Below, piece by piece: positions 1 to 4,938 of a stretch of DNA of 6,443 bases (position 1 is its first letter; the number at the start of each line of letters is the position of its first letter). A program made the position numbers and the translations under genes. This stretch comes from Deltaproteobacteria bacterium (GTDB lineage: Bacteria; Desulfobacterota; Dissulfuribacteria; Dissulfuribacterales; QOAL01). Where the stretch lies: positions 1 through 6,443 of the forward strand of contig JAMOUE010000355.1 of assembly GCA_027068235.1 (NCBI GenBank), in the 5' to 3' direction. Below the pieces are notes generated by a model. That model was not told the DNA's origin, did not search any database, and saw nothing but the letters and a program-made list of their open reading frames with translations.

Positions 1-775
1 GTTGAGGGATAGTTGCCATTACAGGCTTTCTACCCTGCCCCCAAGGCCAGATGGCATTGGCTGGCCGCTTCCCCTGTTCAATGCGTTTTAGATTGATTGG
101 ATGTCTATGAAAGAGATTTATTGCCTTTTTCAACACTTCATAAAGCAAAGGTTCCTCTTCGTAAACCCTCCAGGCCTCGGTTACGTCATGGCCAGTATAG
201 TCATGTGGAGGAACAGTGGCTAAACCTTCCGGGCCACCACGCCAAAGAAGCAGATGCCTGTAACTAATACCAGGGAAAAGCTCGAAGGAACGACTCTTTA
301 CTATATCAGCCAGTTCATTTATGAGGGTAAGGGCCTCTTCCGTCGAGATGTGGCCTGCACTGTAGTCATCCATAAAGACCCTTCCATCCCTAAAACCTAG
401 GGTAACAAGATTGCACCTAAAGGCTACATCTTCTGGATTCATCTTTACCCCCATGGCTGCAGCCTCAAGGGGTCCTCTGCCTGTATAGTATTTGTGTGGA
501 TCGTAGCCAAGAAGAGCCATATTGGCTACATCGCTTCCTGGAGGCAGTTCATCAGGGATTGTTTTGGCAAGCCCAAACTCTCCAAGCCTTGCAATAAGAT
601 CCATAAAGGGTGTTCTGGCTGCCTGCAGAGCAGTCTTATTGCCAATGGTCTCAACTGGGAAATCTGCCATTCCATCCCCAATAAGTACAACATATTTTTC
701 TACTGGATGGGATATAGGCTCTACTTCCTCTTGAATATTATTCTCCTTGTCATTGACGGATTTTGCATCAGCCAT
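1..775 (-). CDS. apgM: iPGM/ApgM-family phosphotransferase, probable homoserine kinase; 3' end cut by window edge
   Basis: Seen: 258 codons run open from ATG at 775 to the window edge; the family is about 400 residues, so roughly the C-terminal third is missing. Landmarks are LIGDGMAD (31-38, metal-binding Asp in the alkaline-phosphatase fold), PPGSDVANMALLGYDP (78-93, with the Ser that is phosphorylated in this superfamily), YYTGRGPLEAAAMG (96-109), DDYSAGHIS (136-144), PPHDYTGHD (189-197) and WPWGQGRKP (243-251). The first 26 residues precede the usual N-terminus, and no in-frame start lies between them and the core. The stop of hom and this ATG are 2 nt apart, so the genes are co-transcribed and probably coupled. 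Known: this family contains archaeal-type 2,3-bisphosphoglycerate-independent phosphoglycerate mutases and a branch proposed to be homoserine kinase from its linkage to hom and thrC. Inferred: given the position behind hom, homoserine phosphorylation in threonine synthesis is likelier than glycolysis. Family certain; substrate moderately sure. Confidence 0.9.
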   Translation of the reverse strand, partial: MADAKSVNDKENNIQEEVEPISHPVEKYVVLIGDGMADFPVETIGNKTALQAARTPFMDLIARLGEFGLAKTIPDELPPGSDVANMALLGYDPHKYYTGRGPLEAAAMGVKMNPEDVAFRCNLVTLGFRDGRVFMDDYSAGHISTEEALTLINELADIVKSRSFELFPGISYRHLLLWRGGPEGLATVPPHDYTGHDVTEAWRVYEEEPLLYEVLKKAINLFHRHPINLKRIEQGKRPANAIWPWGQGRKPVMATIPQ

Positions 776-777
776 GG

Positions 778-2109
778 CTACGACTCCTCCAATGCCTTCA
801 TATCTTCTATACGAATAATCATTGTCTCGTCCAGGATGAAGTCCTGAGAATCTATCGCTTTTAAGGCCTTTCTAACCTTTCCTTCTTTTGCCTCGTGGGT
901 AAGCATAACTATGGGTACAGACGAAGCTCCATGAGCCCTACCTTTTTGCACAACTGAGTTAATGCTGATCTCTTCCATTCCTAGGATACCTGCAATCTTT
1001 GAAAGCACTCCTGGTTTATCTTGAACCGTAAAACGAAAGTAGTATTGACATGAAACGGATTCCACAGGCTTTATAGATGGTTCTTTAATTGACTCAAAAG
1101 GTATAGACAGAGCTGGCACCCTACCAGGGCAGCCCTTTACAATATCTCTTGCAATATCAACAACATCTGCCACAATGGCACTGCCAGTTGGCATCTGACC
1201 TGCCCCCATTCCATAAAGCATTACCTTGCCAACGCTATCACCTACAAAATATACGGCATTAAATGCCCCATTTACCTGTGACAATAGATGATCCCTTGGA
1301 ATCATGGTGGGATGTATTCTCACATCGACTTGCTGGTCACTATTCTTTTTTCCTATGGCAAGTAACTTGATGCTATAACCAAGTTCAGTGGCAAAAGAGA
1401 TGTCAAGGGGTGTTATCTTTGAAATACCTTCGGTATAGATGTCTGAAAGGCCAATCTTTTGACCAAATGCAAGGGTGGACATGATTGCCAGTTTATGGGC
1501 CGTATCTATACCTTCAATGTCATATGTGGGATCTGCTTCAGCATATCCAAGTTTCTGTGCCTGCTGCAATACGTCATCAAAAGGAAGCCCTTCCTGTGCC
1601 ATCCTAGTAAGGATATAGTTGGCAGTACCATTCATTATGCCAAGAACCGTGCTAACGTTGTTGGCAACAAGTCCTTCCTTTAAGGCCTTTATACACGGAA
1701 TACCTCCACCAACACTGGCCTCAAAACCAACTTCCACTCCTTTTCGAGAGGCTGCTTCAAATATTTCAAAGCCATGCGTTGCCAAAAGGGCCTTATTTGC
1801 AGTTACAACATGTTTACCTTTGTCAATGGCCTGTAGTATAAATGTCTTGGCAGGCTCTATCCCCCCGATGAGTTCCACCATTACATGGAGATCTGGATCA
1901 TCAAGTAGCTGATTGATATCTGTTGTAAGTATGCCGTCTGGCACCTTAAAACCGCGATCTGTGGTAATGTCTTTATCACAGATCCATTTTAGATTTATGG
2001 AAGTGGAAGTCCTCTGTTTGAGAAGTTCGCCCTGTTCGAGAAGTATTTTTGCGGTTCCGCTTCCAACTGTTCCAAAGCCTACAATTCCTACATTGACAAC
2101 ATCTTTCAT
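778..2109 (-). CDS. hom: Homoserine dehydrogenase with C-terminal ACT domain
   Basis: Reduces aspartate 4-semialdehyde to homoserine with NAD(P)H in the cytoplasm; this is the branch-point step to threonine, isoleucine and methionine. Seen: a Rossmann nucleotide-binding loop GFGTVGSG (11-18), VVTANKALLA (101-110, with the conserved catalytic-region Lys), NGTANYILTRM (160-170) and the family signature AQKLGYAEADPTYD continuing to EGIDTAHK (184-206). An ACT domain (about 357-430, VQDKPGVLSKIAGILG) follows. The 443 residues are normal for the monofunctional ACT-containing enzyme; there is no aspartokinase fusion. The ATG is preceded by GGGGTGA 3 nt upstream, a good Shine-Dalgarno match. The ACT domain usually gives feedback control by threonine. 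The gene is followed after 2 nt by the ApgM-like gene. It follows a long AT-rich spacer, so it probably has its own promoter. Confidence 0.97.
   Translation of the reverse strand: MKDVVNVGIVGFGTVGSGTAKILLEQGELLKQRTSTSINLKWICDKDITTDRGFKVPDGILTTDINQLLDDPDLHVMVELIGGIEPAKTFILQAIDKGKHVVTANKALLATHGFEIFEAASRKGVEVGFEASVGGGIPCIKALKEGLVANNVSTVLGIMNGTANYILTRMAQEGLPFDDVLQQAQKLGYAEADPTYDIEGIDTAHKLAIMSTLAFGQKIGLSDIYTEGISKITPLDISFATELGYSIKLLAIGKKNSDQQVDVRIHPTMIPRDHLLSQVNGAFNAVYFVGDSVGKVMLYGMGAGQMPTGSAIVADVVDIARDIVKGCPGRVPALSIPFESIKEPSIKPVESVSCQYYFRFTVQDKPGVLSKIAGILGMEEISINSVVQKGRAHGASSVPIVMLTHEAKEGKVRKALKAIDSQDFILDETMIIRIEDMKALEES
784..790 (-). promoter_or_regulatory. Ribosome binding site of the apgM-like gene inside the hom 3' end
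   Basis: On the minus strand GGAGGAG lies 8 nt before the ATG at 775, within the last codons of hom. Its location means ribosomes finishing hom pass over it. This supports translational coupling and supports 775 as the start despite the unusual N-terminal extension. Confidence 0.7.
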
Positions 2110-2234
2110 CTGTCACCCCGCAATTGATATATTTATAGAGAAAAGCCCATGTAAAAGTGGCTGTTACTCTAAACAGTTATCAATTTCCGGGCAAGCCCAA
2201 GTAGAATCAAAGTGTCACAAGCAAATAAGATAGC

Positions 2235-2263
2235 CATCTAGTTCTCAAAAAAGTAAATGTCAA
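2235..2263 (-). promoter_or_regulatory. Candidate sigma-70 promoter for hom
   Basis: On the minus strand a perfect -35 TTGACA (2263-2258) is followed after 17 nt by TAGATG (2240-2235), a weak -10 with three of six consensus bases. It would give a leader of roughly 120 nt before the hom ATG. The spacing is ideal but the -10 is poor and AT-rich DNA yields such matches easily. A second TTGACA about 50 nt further upstream has no acceptable -10. Confidence 0.35.
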
Positions 2264-2399
2264 AAACTCATTTTTATTATTCCTGTGAATGAAGAACTCC
2301 CCTCATGTCAAACTACATCTTCAAAAAAGACCTATTGAACTCAAGAAAATATAAACGAGTTATAGATTGAAAATTTTGTACCAATTTATTTTGGAATTC

Positions 2400-2437
2400 A
2401 TAAAAACTATTAGGCTACCTCTAAGGTAAGTTTTTAT
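2400..2437 (-). terminator. Terminator-like hairpin downstream of the kbp/162-aa unit
   Basis: The arms ATAAAAACT (2400-2408) and AGTTTTTAT (2429-2437) are exact reverse complements over 9 bp. An inner ACCT/AGGT stem (2417-2420 and 2424-2427) lies between them. A-rich on one side and T-rich on the other, it has the look of a bidirectional intrinsic terminator, about 160 nt past the stop at 2598. The stem has low GC, so termination strength is uncertain. Confidence 0.4.
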
Positions 2438-2560
2438 TCAGCTGGCTGTCTTGCACTAAAAAAATAAACATCAAAACAAGAAAAATTTCTGCCTTTATTC
2501 TTTCGTGCTTTTTAGCTCTTGATCTTGAATAGACATCCTGCTTGCTTTTAGAGGTAGCCT
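2412..2560. repeat. 149-nt segment bounded by a perfect 13-bp inverted repeat
   Basis: AGGCTACCTCTAA (2412-2424) and TTAGAGGTAGCCT (2548-2560) are exact reverse complements separated by 123 nt. No target-site duplication is evident at the outer edges, so a miniature transposable element is possible but unsupported. The left arm overlaps the hairpin at 2400-2437, so in RNA the two foldings would compete. The interior is AT-rich and has no gene I can recognise. Confidence 0.5.
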
Positions 2561-2597
2561 TTTATGATTATACTTTGATTAATTATTATTGATTTAA

Positions 2598-3086
2598 CTA
2601 TTGATTCAACATAAGTAGCCCTTTTAGCTCCTCCAGGGCCTCTTGCTCTTTTGGACTGACTTTTACACCGCCAAAGCCCAAGAATCCTCCTTCTTTAGCG
2701 GCTTCTGCGGTCTTTTGGGCTATCTGGTAAAGCCATTGGCGGATTTCGGCTGATTCTTCTGGCGTTGCCTTTGCTTCAAGAACTGCTACTGCCTCTTTTA
2801 TAGCGTTCTTGGCCTGCTCCTGCATAACCTTTAGATCTTTTTTCTCAAACTCGATTCGCGCCTTTTGGACTATATCTTTGTCATGAAAATCAGCAAGCAA
2901 TTCAGAAAGAAGTTCACAATTCTTGGCCTTTTCCCGTTTGATGATTTCATTTGATACAGCCAATGCTTCCTTCATCGTCCCTATGATGAAGTTTGGGTCC
3001 GCCATCATTATGTAAAGACCAACTGCAGTTGGTGCCTTCAACAGTTTGTTCCACTCTTCCTCTGTAAAATCTTTTTTTGCCGTCAT
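2598..3086 (-). CDS. Conserved protein of unknown function (GFLGFGG family)
   Basis: A 162-residue soluble, charged and mainly helical protein without signal peptide or membrane segment. Seen: N-terminal EEWNKLLKAPTAVGLYIMMADP (about 10-31), a hydrophobic helix pair resembling other small cytoplasmic proteins. A long amphipathic stretch (about 40-130) rich in Glu, Lys and Ala, suggestive of coiled coil, follows. Near the C-terminus is the conspicuous GGFLGFGGVKVSPKE (133-147). I recall similar unnamed bacterial proteins ending in this Gly/Phe motif plus a Ser-x-Lys-Glu helix, but know no function. The ATG is 15 nt downstream of the kbp stop, with GAGG 8 nt before it, so it is the distal gene of a kbp operon. 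Membership of a stress or ion-related set is inferred from neighbours only. Confidence 0.88.
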   Translation of the reverse strand: MTAKKDFTEEEWNKLLKAPTAVGLYIMMADPNFIIGTMKEALAVSNEIIKREKAKNCELLSELLADFHDKDIVQKARIEFEKKDLKVMQEQAKNAIKEAVAVLEAKATPEESAEIRQWLYQIAQKTAEAAKEGGFLGFGGVKVSPKEQEALEELKGLLMLNQ

Positions 3087-3094
3087 TGATAATA

Positions 3095-3110
3095 CCTCGA
3101 TTTAGTCGAG
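3095..3110 (-). promoter_or_regulatory. Hairpin over the kbp stop codon that covers the downstream Shine-Dalgarno
   Basis: On the minus strand CTCGA (3110-3106), loop CTAAA (3105-3101) and TCGAG (3100-3096) form a perfect 5-bp stem. The loop holds the kbp TAA stop codon (3104-3102). The 3' arm contains most of the GAGG Shine-Dalgarno (3098-3095) of the 162-residue gene. A ribosome terminating on kbp would open the stem, which is a classic arrangement for translational coupling. The structure is seen in the sequence; the effect is inferred. Confidence 0.5.
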
Positions 3111-3533
3111 TGGAATTCGTATTTTTTGGCCAACATAAATCTTATCTGGATCTTTGATTACTTCACGGTTGGCCTCAAATATCTTCATATACATATTGCC
3201 GTCTCCATAAAACTTTTTGGCAATACCATAAAGGGTATCGCCAGCAACGATCTCATAATATTCCACTTTGACTTCTGAAGCTGGTGCATTGAGATTGTCA
3301 AATTTGACCTCTTCGATTCCTTCAATATTTCCAGCCATCAAAACCGCCTTCTCGCGCGCTTCTGCACTTTCTGCCTCACCACTTAAGGTGGCAACCCCAT
3401 CTTTTACTTCTACTTTGAGATTAGAAACACCTGGATTATCCTTTTCTATGTAGTTGGTAATCTTTTCAGGTGCATCCTCTTCGCTATGAAACAGTTTCTC
3501 ACCAATTGATTTTACAAAACTTAAAAGTCCCAT
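3102..3533 (-). CDS. kbp: Kbp/YgaU-like BON-LysM protein
   Basis: A 143-residue protein closely matching the layout of E. coli Kbp (YgaU, 149 residues), a cytoplasmic potassium-binding protein with one BON and one LysM domain. Seen: N-terminal MGLLSFVKSIGEKLF, like the MGLFNFVKDAGEKL of E. coli. A BON domain (about 22-83, with VEVKDGVATLSGEAES) follows, then a LysM domain (about 92-141, YYEIVAGDTLYGIAKKFYG to IYVGQKIRIPLD, including IFEANREVIKDPDKIY). There is no signal peptide, consistent with a cytoplasmic location despite the LysM. The ATG has a very strong AAGGAGG 5 nt upstream, indicating high expression. The gene has a long 364-nt leader region and is followed by the 162-residue gene after 15 nt. 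Potassium binding is known for the E. coli protein and only inferred here. Confidence 0.93.
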   Translation of the reverse strand: MGLLSFVKSIGEKLFHSEEDAPEKITNYIEKDNPGVSNLKVEVKDGVATLSGEAESAEAREKAVLMAGNIEGIEEVKFDNLNAPASEVKVEYYEIVAGDTLYGIAKKFYGDGNMYMKIFEANREVIKDPDKIYVGQKIRIPLD

Positions 3534-3566
3534 ATTAACCTCCTTTTTTCTTTTTTTATGGTTTTA

Positions 3567-3577
3567 CTACCAGAAGC
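3567..3577 (-). repeat. Shared upstream 11-mer, copy before kbp
   Basis: GCTTCTGGTAG lies 34 nt before the kbp start. The identical 11-mer lies 58 nt before the DUF533 start, and its inner TCTGGTAG recurs at 4872-4865. It could be a shared regulator site or coincidence. Confidence 0.3.
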
Positions 3578-3585
3578 ACAGTGTA

Positions 3586-3605
3586 GATGACATAACTGTG
3601 TCATC
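3586..3605. repeat. Perfect 7-bp inverted repeat in the kbp leader
   Basis: GATGACA (3586-3592) and TGTCATC (3599-3605) flank a 6-nt loop. It lies about 53-72 nt before the kbp start. Without a T-tract it is not a terminator; an operator or a leader hairpin is possible. Confidence 0.45.
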
Positions 3606-3663
3606 GCGAGGTGGTGCAGCCACTATCACAATCCCTTACGTTCCTATACTAGAGATGAAGGAA

Positions 3664-3708
3664 TTAGTTTGCACCATTCGCAATAACAGCAATGGATTTG
3701 TCATCCAT
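3664..3708 (-). CDS. Possible 14-residue leader peptide upstream of kbp
   Basis: ATG at 3708 opens a short frame, MDDKSIAVIANGAN, ending in TAA at 3666-3664. AGGAG (3719-3715) sits 6 nt before the ATG, which is an excellent ribosome binding site in an otherwise non-coding spacer. The ATG lies in the 5' arm of a perfect hairpin (3691-3709). It may be a regulatory leader ORF, a remnant of a decayed gene, or chance. The peptide has no run of a single amino acid that would suggest classical attenuation. I do not recognise it. Confidence 0.3.
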   Translation of the reverse strand: MDDKSIAVIANGAN

Positions 3709-3709
3709 T
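3691..3709. repeat. Perfect 7-bp hairpin spanning the start of the small ORF
   Basis: AATGGAT (3691-3697) and ATCCATT (3703-3709) pair around a 5-nt loop. In the minus-strand RNA the AUG of the 14-residue ORF is inside the stem, so folding could limit its translation. Confidence 0.45.
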
Positions 3710-3897
3710 TTGCGCTCCTAGCAATATATTTACTGAAGTCTTTAATCTTCTTAATAAAGTAGCCTGTAATTTACATTGAACAAAAACTAACAAATTTTGA
3801 AGTAAGGTATTTTTTGAACTTTTCTAAAGTGAACTTACATCGTTACATTAAGAATAACTAGAAAAATGCGCGCCAATCTTTGATTAAAATATGCGTT

Positions 3898-4692
3898 TTA
3901 CACGCCAAGCAATTTGTGGATGTGTTCGATTACTTTAGGATCAAGCCCCAAACCTTCAGCAAGTTGTTGCATATATTGCTGCTCTGCTGGAGTATCTACT
4001 TCAATGGCAAGCAGTGAGGCTGTATAGATTTGTGCAGCAAGTTCTGGCCGATTTTGTGCAGAACTAACTATCTCATTGATATCCAATGGTTTGTTCACCT
4101 CTTCCATAATGAACTGCTTTTCTTCTTCAGTCAAACCATCTTCTTCCAATTTTCCTATAATCTTTCTAATCTCTGTGTCATCAATGCGACCATCTGCCTT
4201 AGCTGCATTAATCATGGCCTTAACAATTATCCTTGCCTCGTTTTCCAAAGCTGCGTGATCTTCCTCGCTCATTGGACCATAAAGGCTCTTTGGCATAACA
4301 GCCGGCTGCTGACCAGCTTTGCGTAACGCAGCAATGGCAAGAGAAGCAAGCATGGCAAGAGTTCCACCAGCTACTGACCTGCGGTCTGCCTGTCCACTAC
4401 TTCCGCTTCCAAAGATTGCCTCAGCAAGGGCAGCAAGGTTTCCAATAACATTCTGATTGCCACCTAAAGATTCAAGCAGCTCACCCAACACTCCACCAAG
4501 CCCACTCATACCTTGTGCAGAAGAGCTTGGTCCCCCTTGACCACCAAACATGCCCCCTAGACGCCCCAAAATATCGGCCAGGGAGCTACCGTCTGTCTCA
4601 TTCATTCCAAAAGCATTACCCATACGTGCTGGGGCAGATTTAGTCATGCCCTCTTTTACCAAGGTGCCAAGTATATCCATAAAACCAGCCAT
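3898..4692 (-). CDS. DUF533 (YebE-like) protein with TerB-like domain
   Basis: A 264-residue protein. Seen: an N-terminal MAGFMDILGTLVKEGM, a Gly/Ser-rich low-complexity section (about 35-105) containing two similar SLADILGRLGG and GLGGVLGELLESLGG segments, and a hydrophobic stretch GTLAMLASLAIAALRK (110-125). A helical TerB-like domain (about 145-262) follows with INAAKADGRIDDTEI (161-175, acidic residues that bind metal in TerB relatives), LTEEEKQFIMEEVNKPLDI (187-205), and AAQIYTASLLAIEVDTPAEQQY (219-240). This order matches E. coli YebE (DUF533), an envelope-stress-associated protein of unknown function that is smaller. A strong AAGGAG lies 5 nt before the ATG. The gene is upstream of kbp in the same direction but 364 nt away. 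Tellurite resistance should not be assumed, since only the fold is shared. One membrane segment is possible. Confidence 0.92.
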   Translation of the reverse strand: MAGFMDILGTLVKEGMTKSAPARMGNAFGMNETDGSSLADILGRLGGMFGGQGGPSSSAQGMSGLGGVLGELLESLGGNQNVIGNLAALAEAIFGSGSSGQADRRSVAGGTLAMLASLAIAALRKAGQQPAVMPKSLYGPMSEEDHAALENEARIIVKAMINAAKADGRIDDTEIRKIIGKLEEDGLTEEEKQFIMEEVNKPLDINEIVSSAQNRPELAAQIYTASLLAIEVDTPAEQQYMQQLAEGLGLDPKVIEHIHKLLGV

Positions 4693-4702
4693 AATCTCTC
4701 CT

Positions 4703-4718
4703 TAATAATGAATTATTA
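4703..4718. repeat. AT palindrome abutting the DUF533 Shine-Dalgarno
   Basis: TAATAAT (4703-4709) and ATTATTA (4712-4718) are exact reverse complements around GA. The palindrome touches the AAGGAG ribosome binding site at 4703-4698, so a bound repressor or hairpin here could affect initiation. AT-rich palindromes are common by chance. Confidence 0.35.
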
Positions 4719-4749
4719 CATAACAGATAACATATATCGTAAAATTAAG

Positions 4750-4760
4750 CTACCAGAAGC
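4750..4760 (-). repeat. Shared upstream 11-mer, copy before the DUF533 gene
   Basis: GCTTCTGGTAG, identical to the copy before kbp (3577-3567), sits 58 nt before the DUF533 start. If real, it would link control of the two genes. Confidence 0.3.
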
Positions 4761-4767
4761 TAAAGAA

Positions 4768-4784
4768 GGCATGAAACATGCCAA
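4768..4784 (-). promoter_or_regulatory. GGCATG hairpin / sigma-54-like promoter before the DUF533 gene
   Basis: GGCATG and CATGCC (4768-4773 and 4777-4782) form a perfect 6-bp stem around 3 nt. Read on the minus strand as TTGGCATGTTTCATGCC, the same bases carry GG and GC doublets exactly 10 nt apart, as in the sigma-54 consensus TGGCAC-N5-TTGC, with two or three deviations. Transcription would start near 4757, about 65 nt before the DUF533 ATG. Alternatively the hairpin, followed by TTCTTT, is a weak terminator for hemG. The sequence cannot decide. Confidence 0.35.
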
Positions 4785-4846
4785 CAGTCATCATTATTAT
4801 CAGCTGAATCCATCAAAACAAGGTGGAAATTACAGAGGTTTTCATA

Positions 4847-4886
4847 GGTAAGGAAAAATTTTTCCTACCAGAGGAAAAGTTTTTCC
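4847..4886. repeat. Two tandem GGAAAA/TTTTCC palindromes after hemG
   Basis: AGGAAAAATTTTTCCT (4851-4866) is a perfect 16-bp palindrome, lengthened by GGT/ACC (4847-4849 and 4867-4869) across one bulged A. GGAAAA-GT-TTTTCC (4873-4886) follows 6 nt after the 16-mer. They lie about 50-90 nt past the hemG stop and could stabilise or terminate its transcript, or be a binding site for an AT-tract protein. Related palindromes lie inside the hemG 3' end at 4951-4962 and 5062-5075. Confidence 0.5.
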
Positions 4887-4938
4887 AAAACCATATAATA
4901 AGCCCTATAAACTATCAGAACTGTGACATCCTATATTT

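Larger units (their letters stand above)
2110..2597. other. AT-rich intergenic region between the 162-aa gene and hom
   Basis: This 488-nt spacer has no convincing gene on either strand. It contains a terminator-like hairpin (2400-2437), a perfect 13-bp inverted repeat with arms 2412-2424 and 2548-2560, a TTGACA promoter candidate (2235-2263), and the hom leader. The leader has a small CTGTT/AACAG hairpin (2161-2176) and a GGGCAAGCCC palindrome near 2189. I found no T-box, S-box or lysine-riboswitch-like pattern. Confidence 0.7.
3534..3897. other. Structured spacer between the DUF533 gene and kbp
   Basis: The 364-nt region contains, in minus-strand order, AT-rich DNA after the DUF533 stop with no clear intrinsic terminator, a tiny ORF with a good ribosome binding site (3664-3708), a 7-bp hairpin over its start (3691-3709), a second 7-bp hairpin (3586-3605), the 11-mer GCTTCTGGTAG (3577-3567), and the kbp Shine-Dalgarno. 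I see no convincing -35/-10 pair and no c-di-AMP (ydaO) or GEMM riboswitch consensus. Confidence 0.6.

Noticed and set aside
494..847. Plus-strand 117-residue frame
   Set aside because: Lies antisense to the clearly coding apgM-like gene and the hom 3' end; composition is not protein-like.
2165..2238. Short minus-strand ORF in the hom leader (starts MAILFACDT, 22 residues) as a threonine/isoleucine attenuation peptide
   Set aside because: No run of Thr or Ile codons, only a weak GAG as ribosome binding site, no terminator/antiterminator pair, and its ATG overlaps the candidate -10.
2226..2238. GG/GC doublets resembling a sigma-54 promoter before hom
   Set aside because: Spacing between the doublets is 11 nt rather than the required 10.
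3641..3656. GTTCCTATACTAGAGA resembles part of the yeast FRT recombination site
   Set aside because: The half-site spacing is wrong, the second arm is missing and no recombinase is present; chance similarity.
3834..3900. Possible terminator directly after the DUF533 stop
   Set aside because: Only 4-5 bp AT-rich stems (for example AATC/GATT and ACTTT/AAAGT) without a following T-tract.
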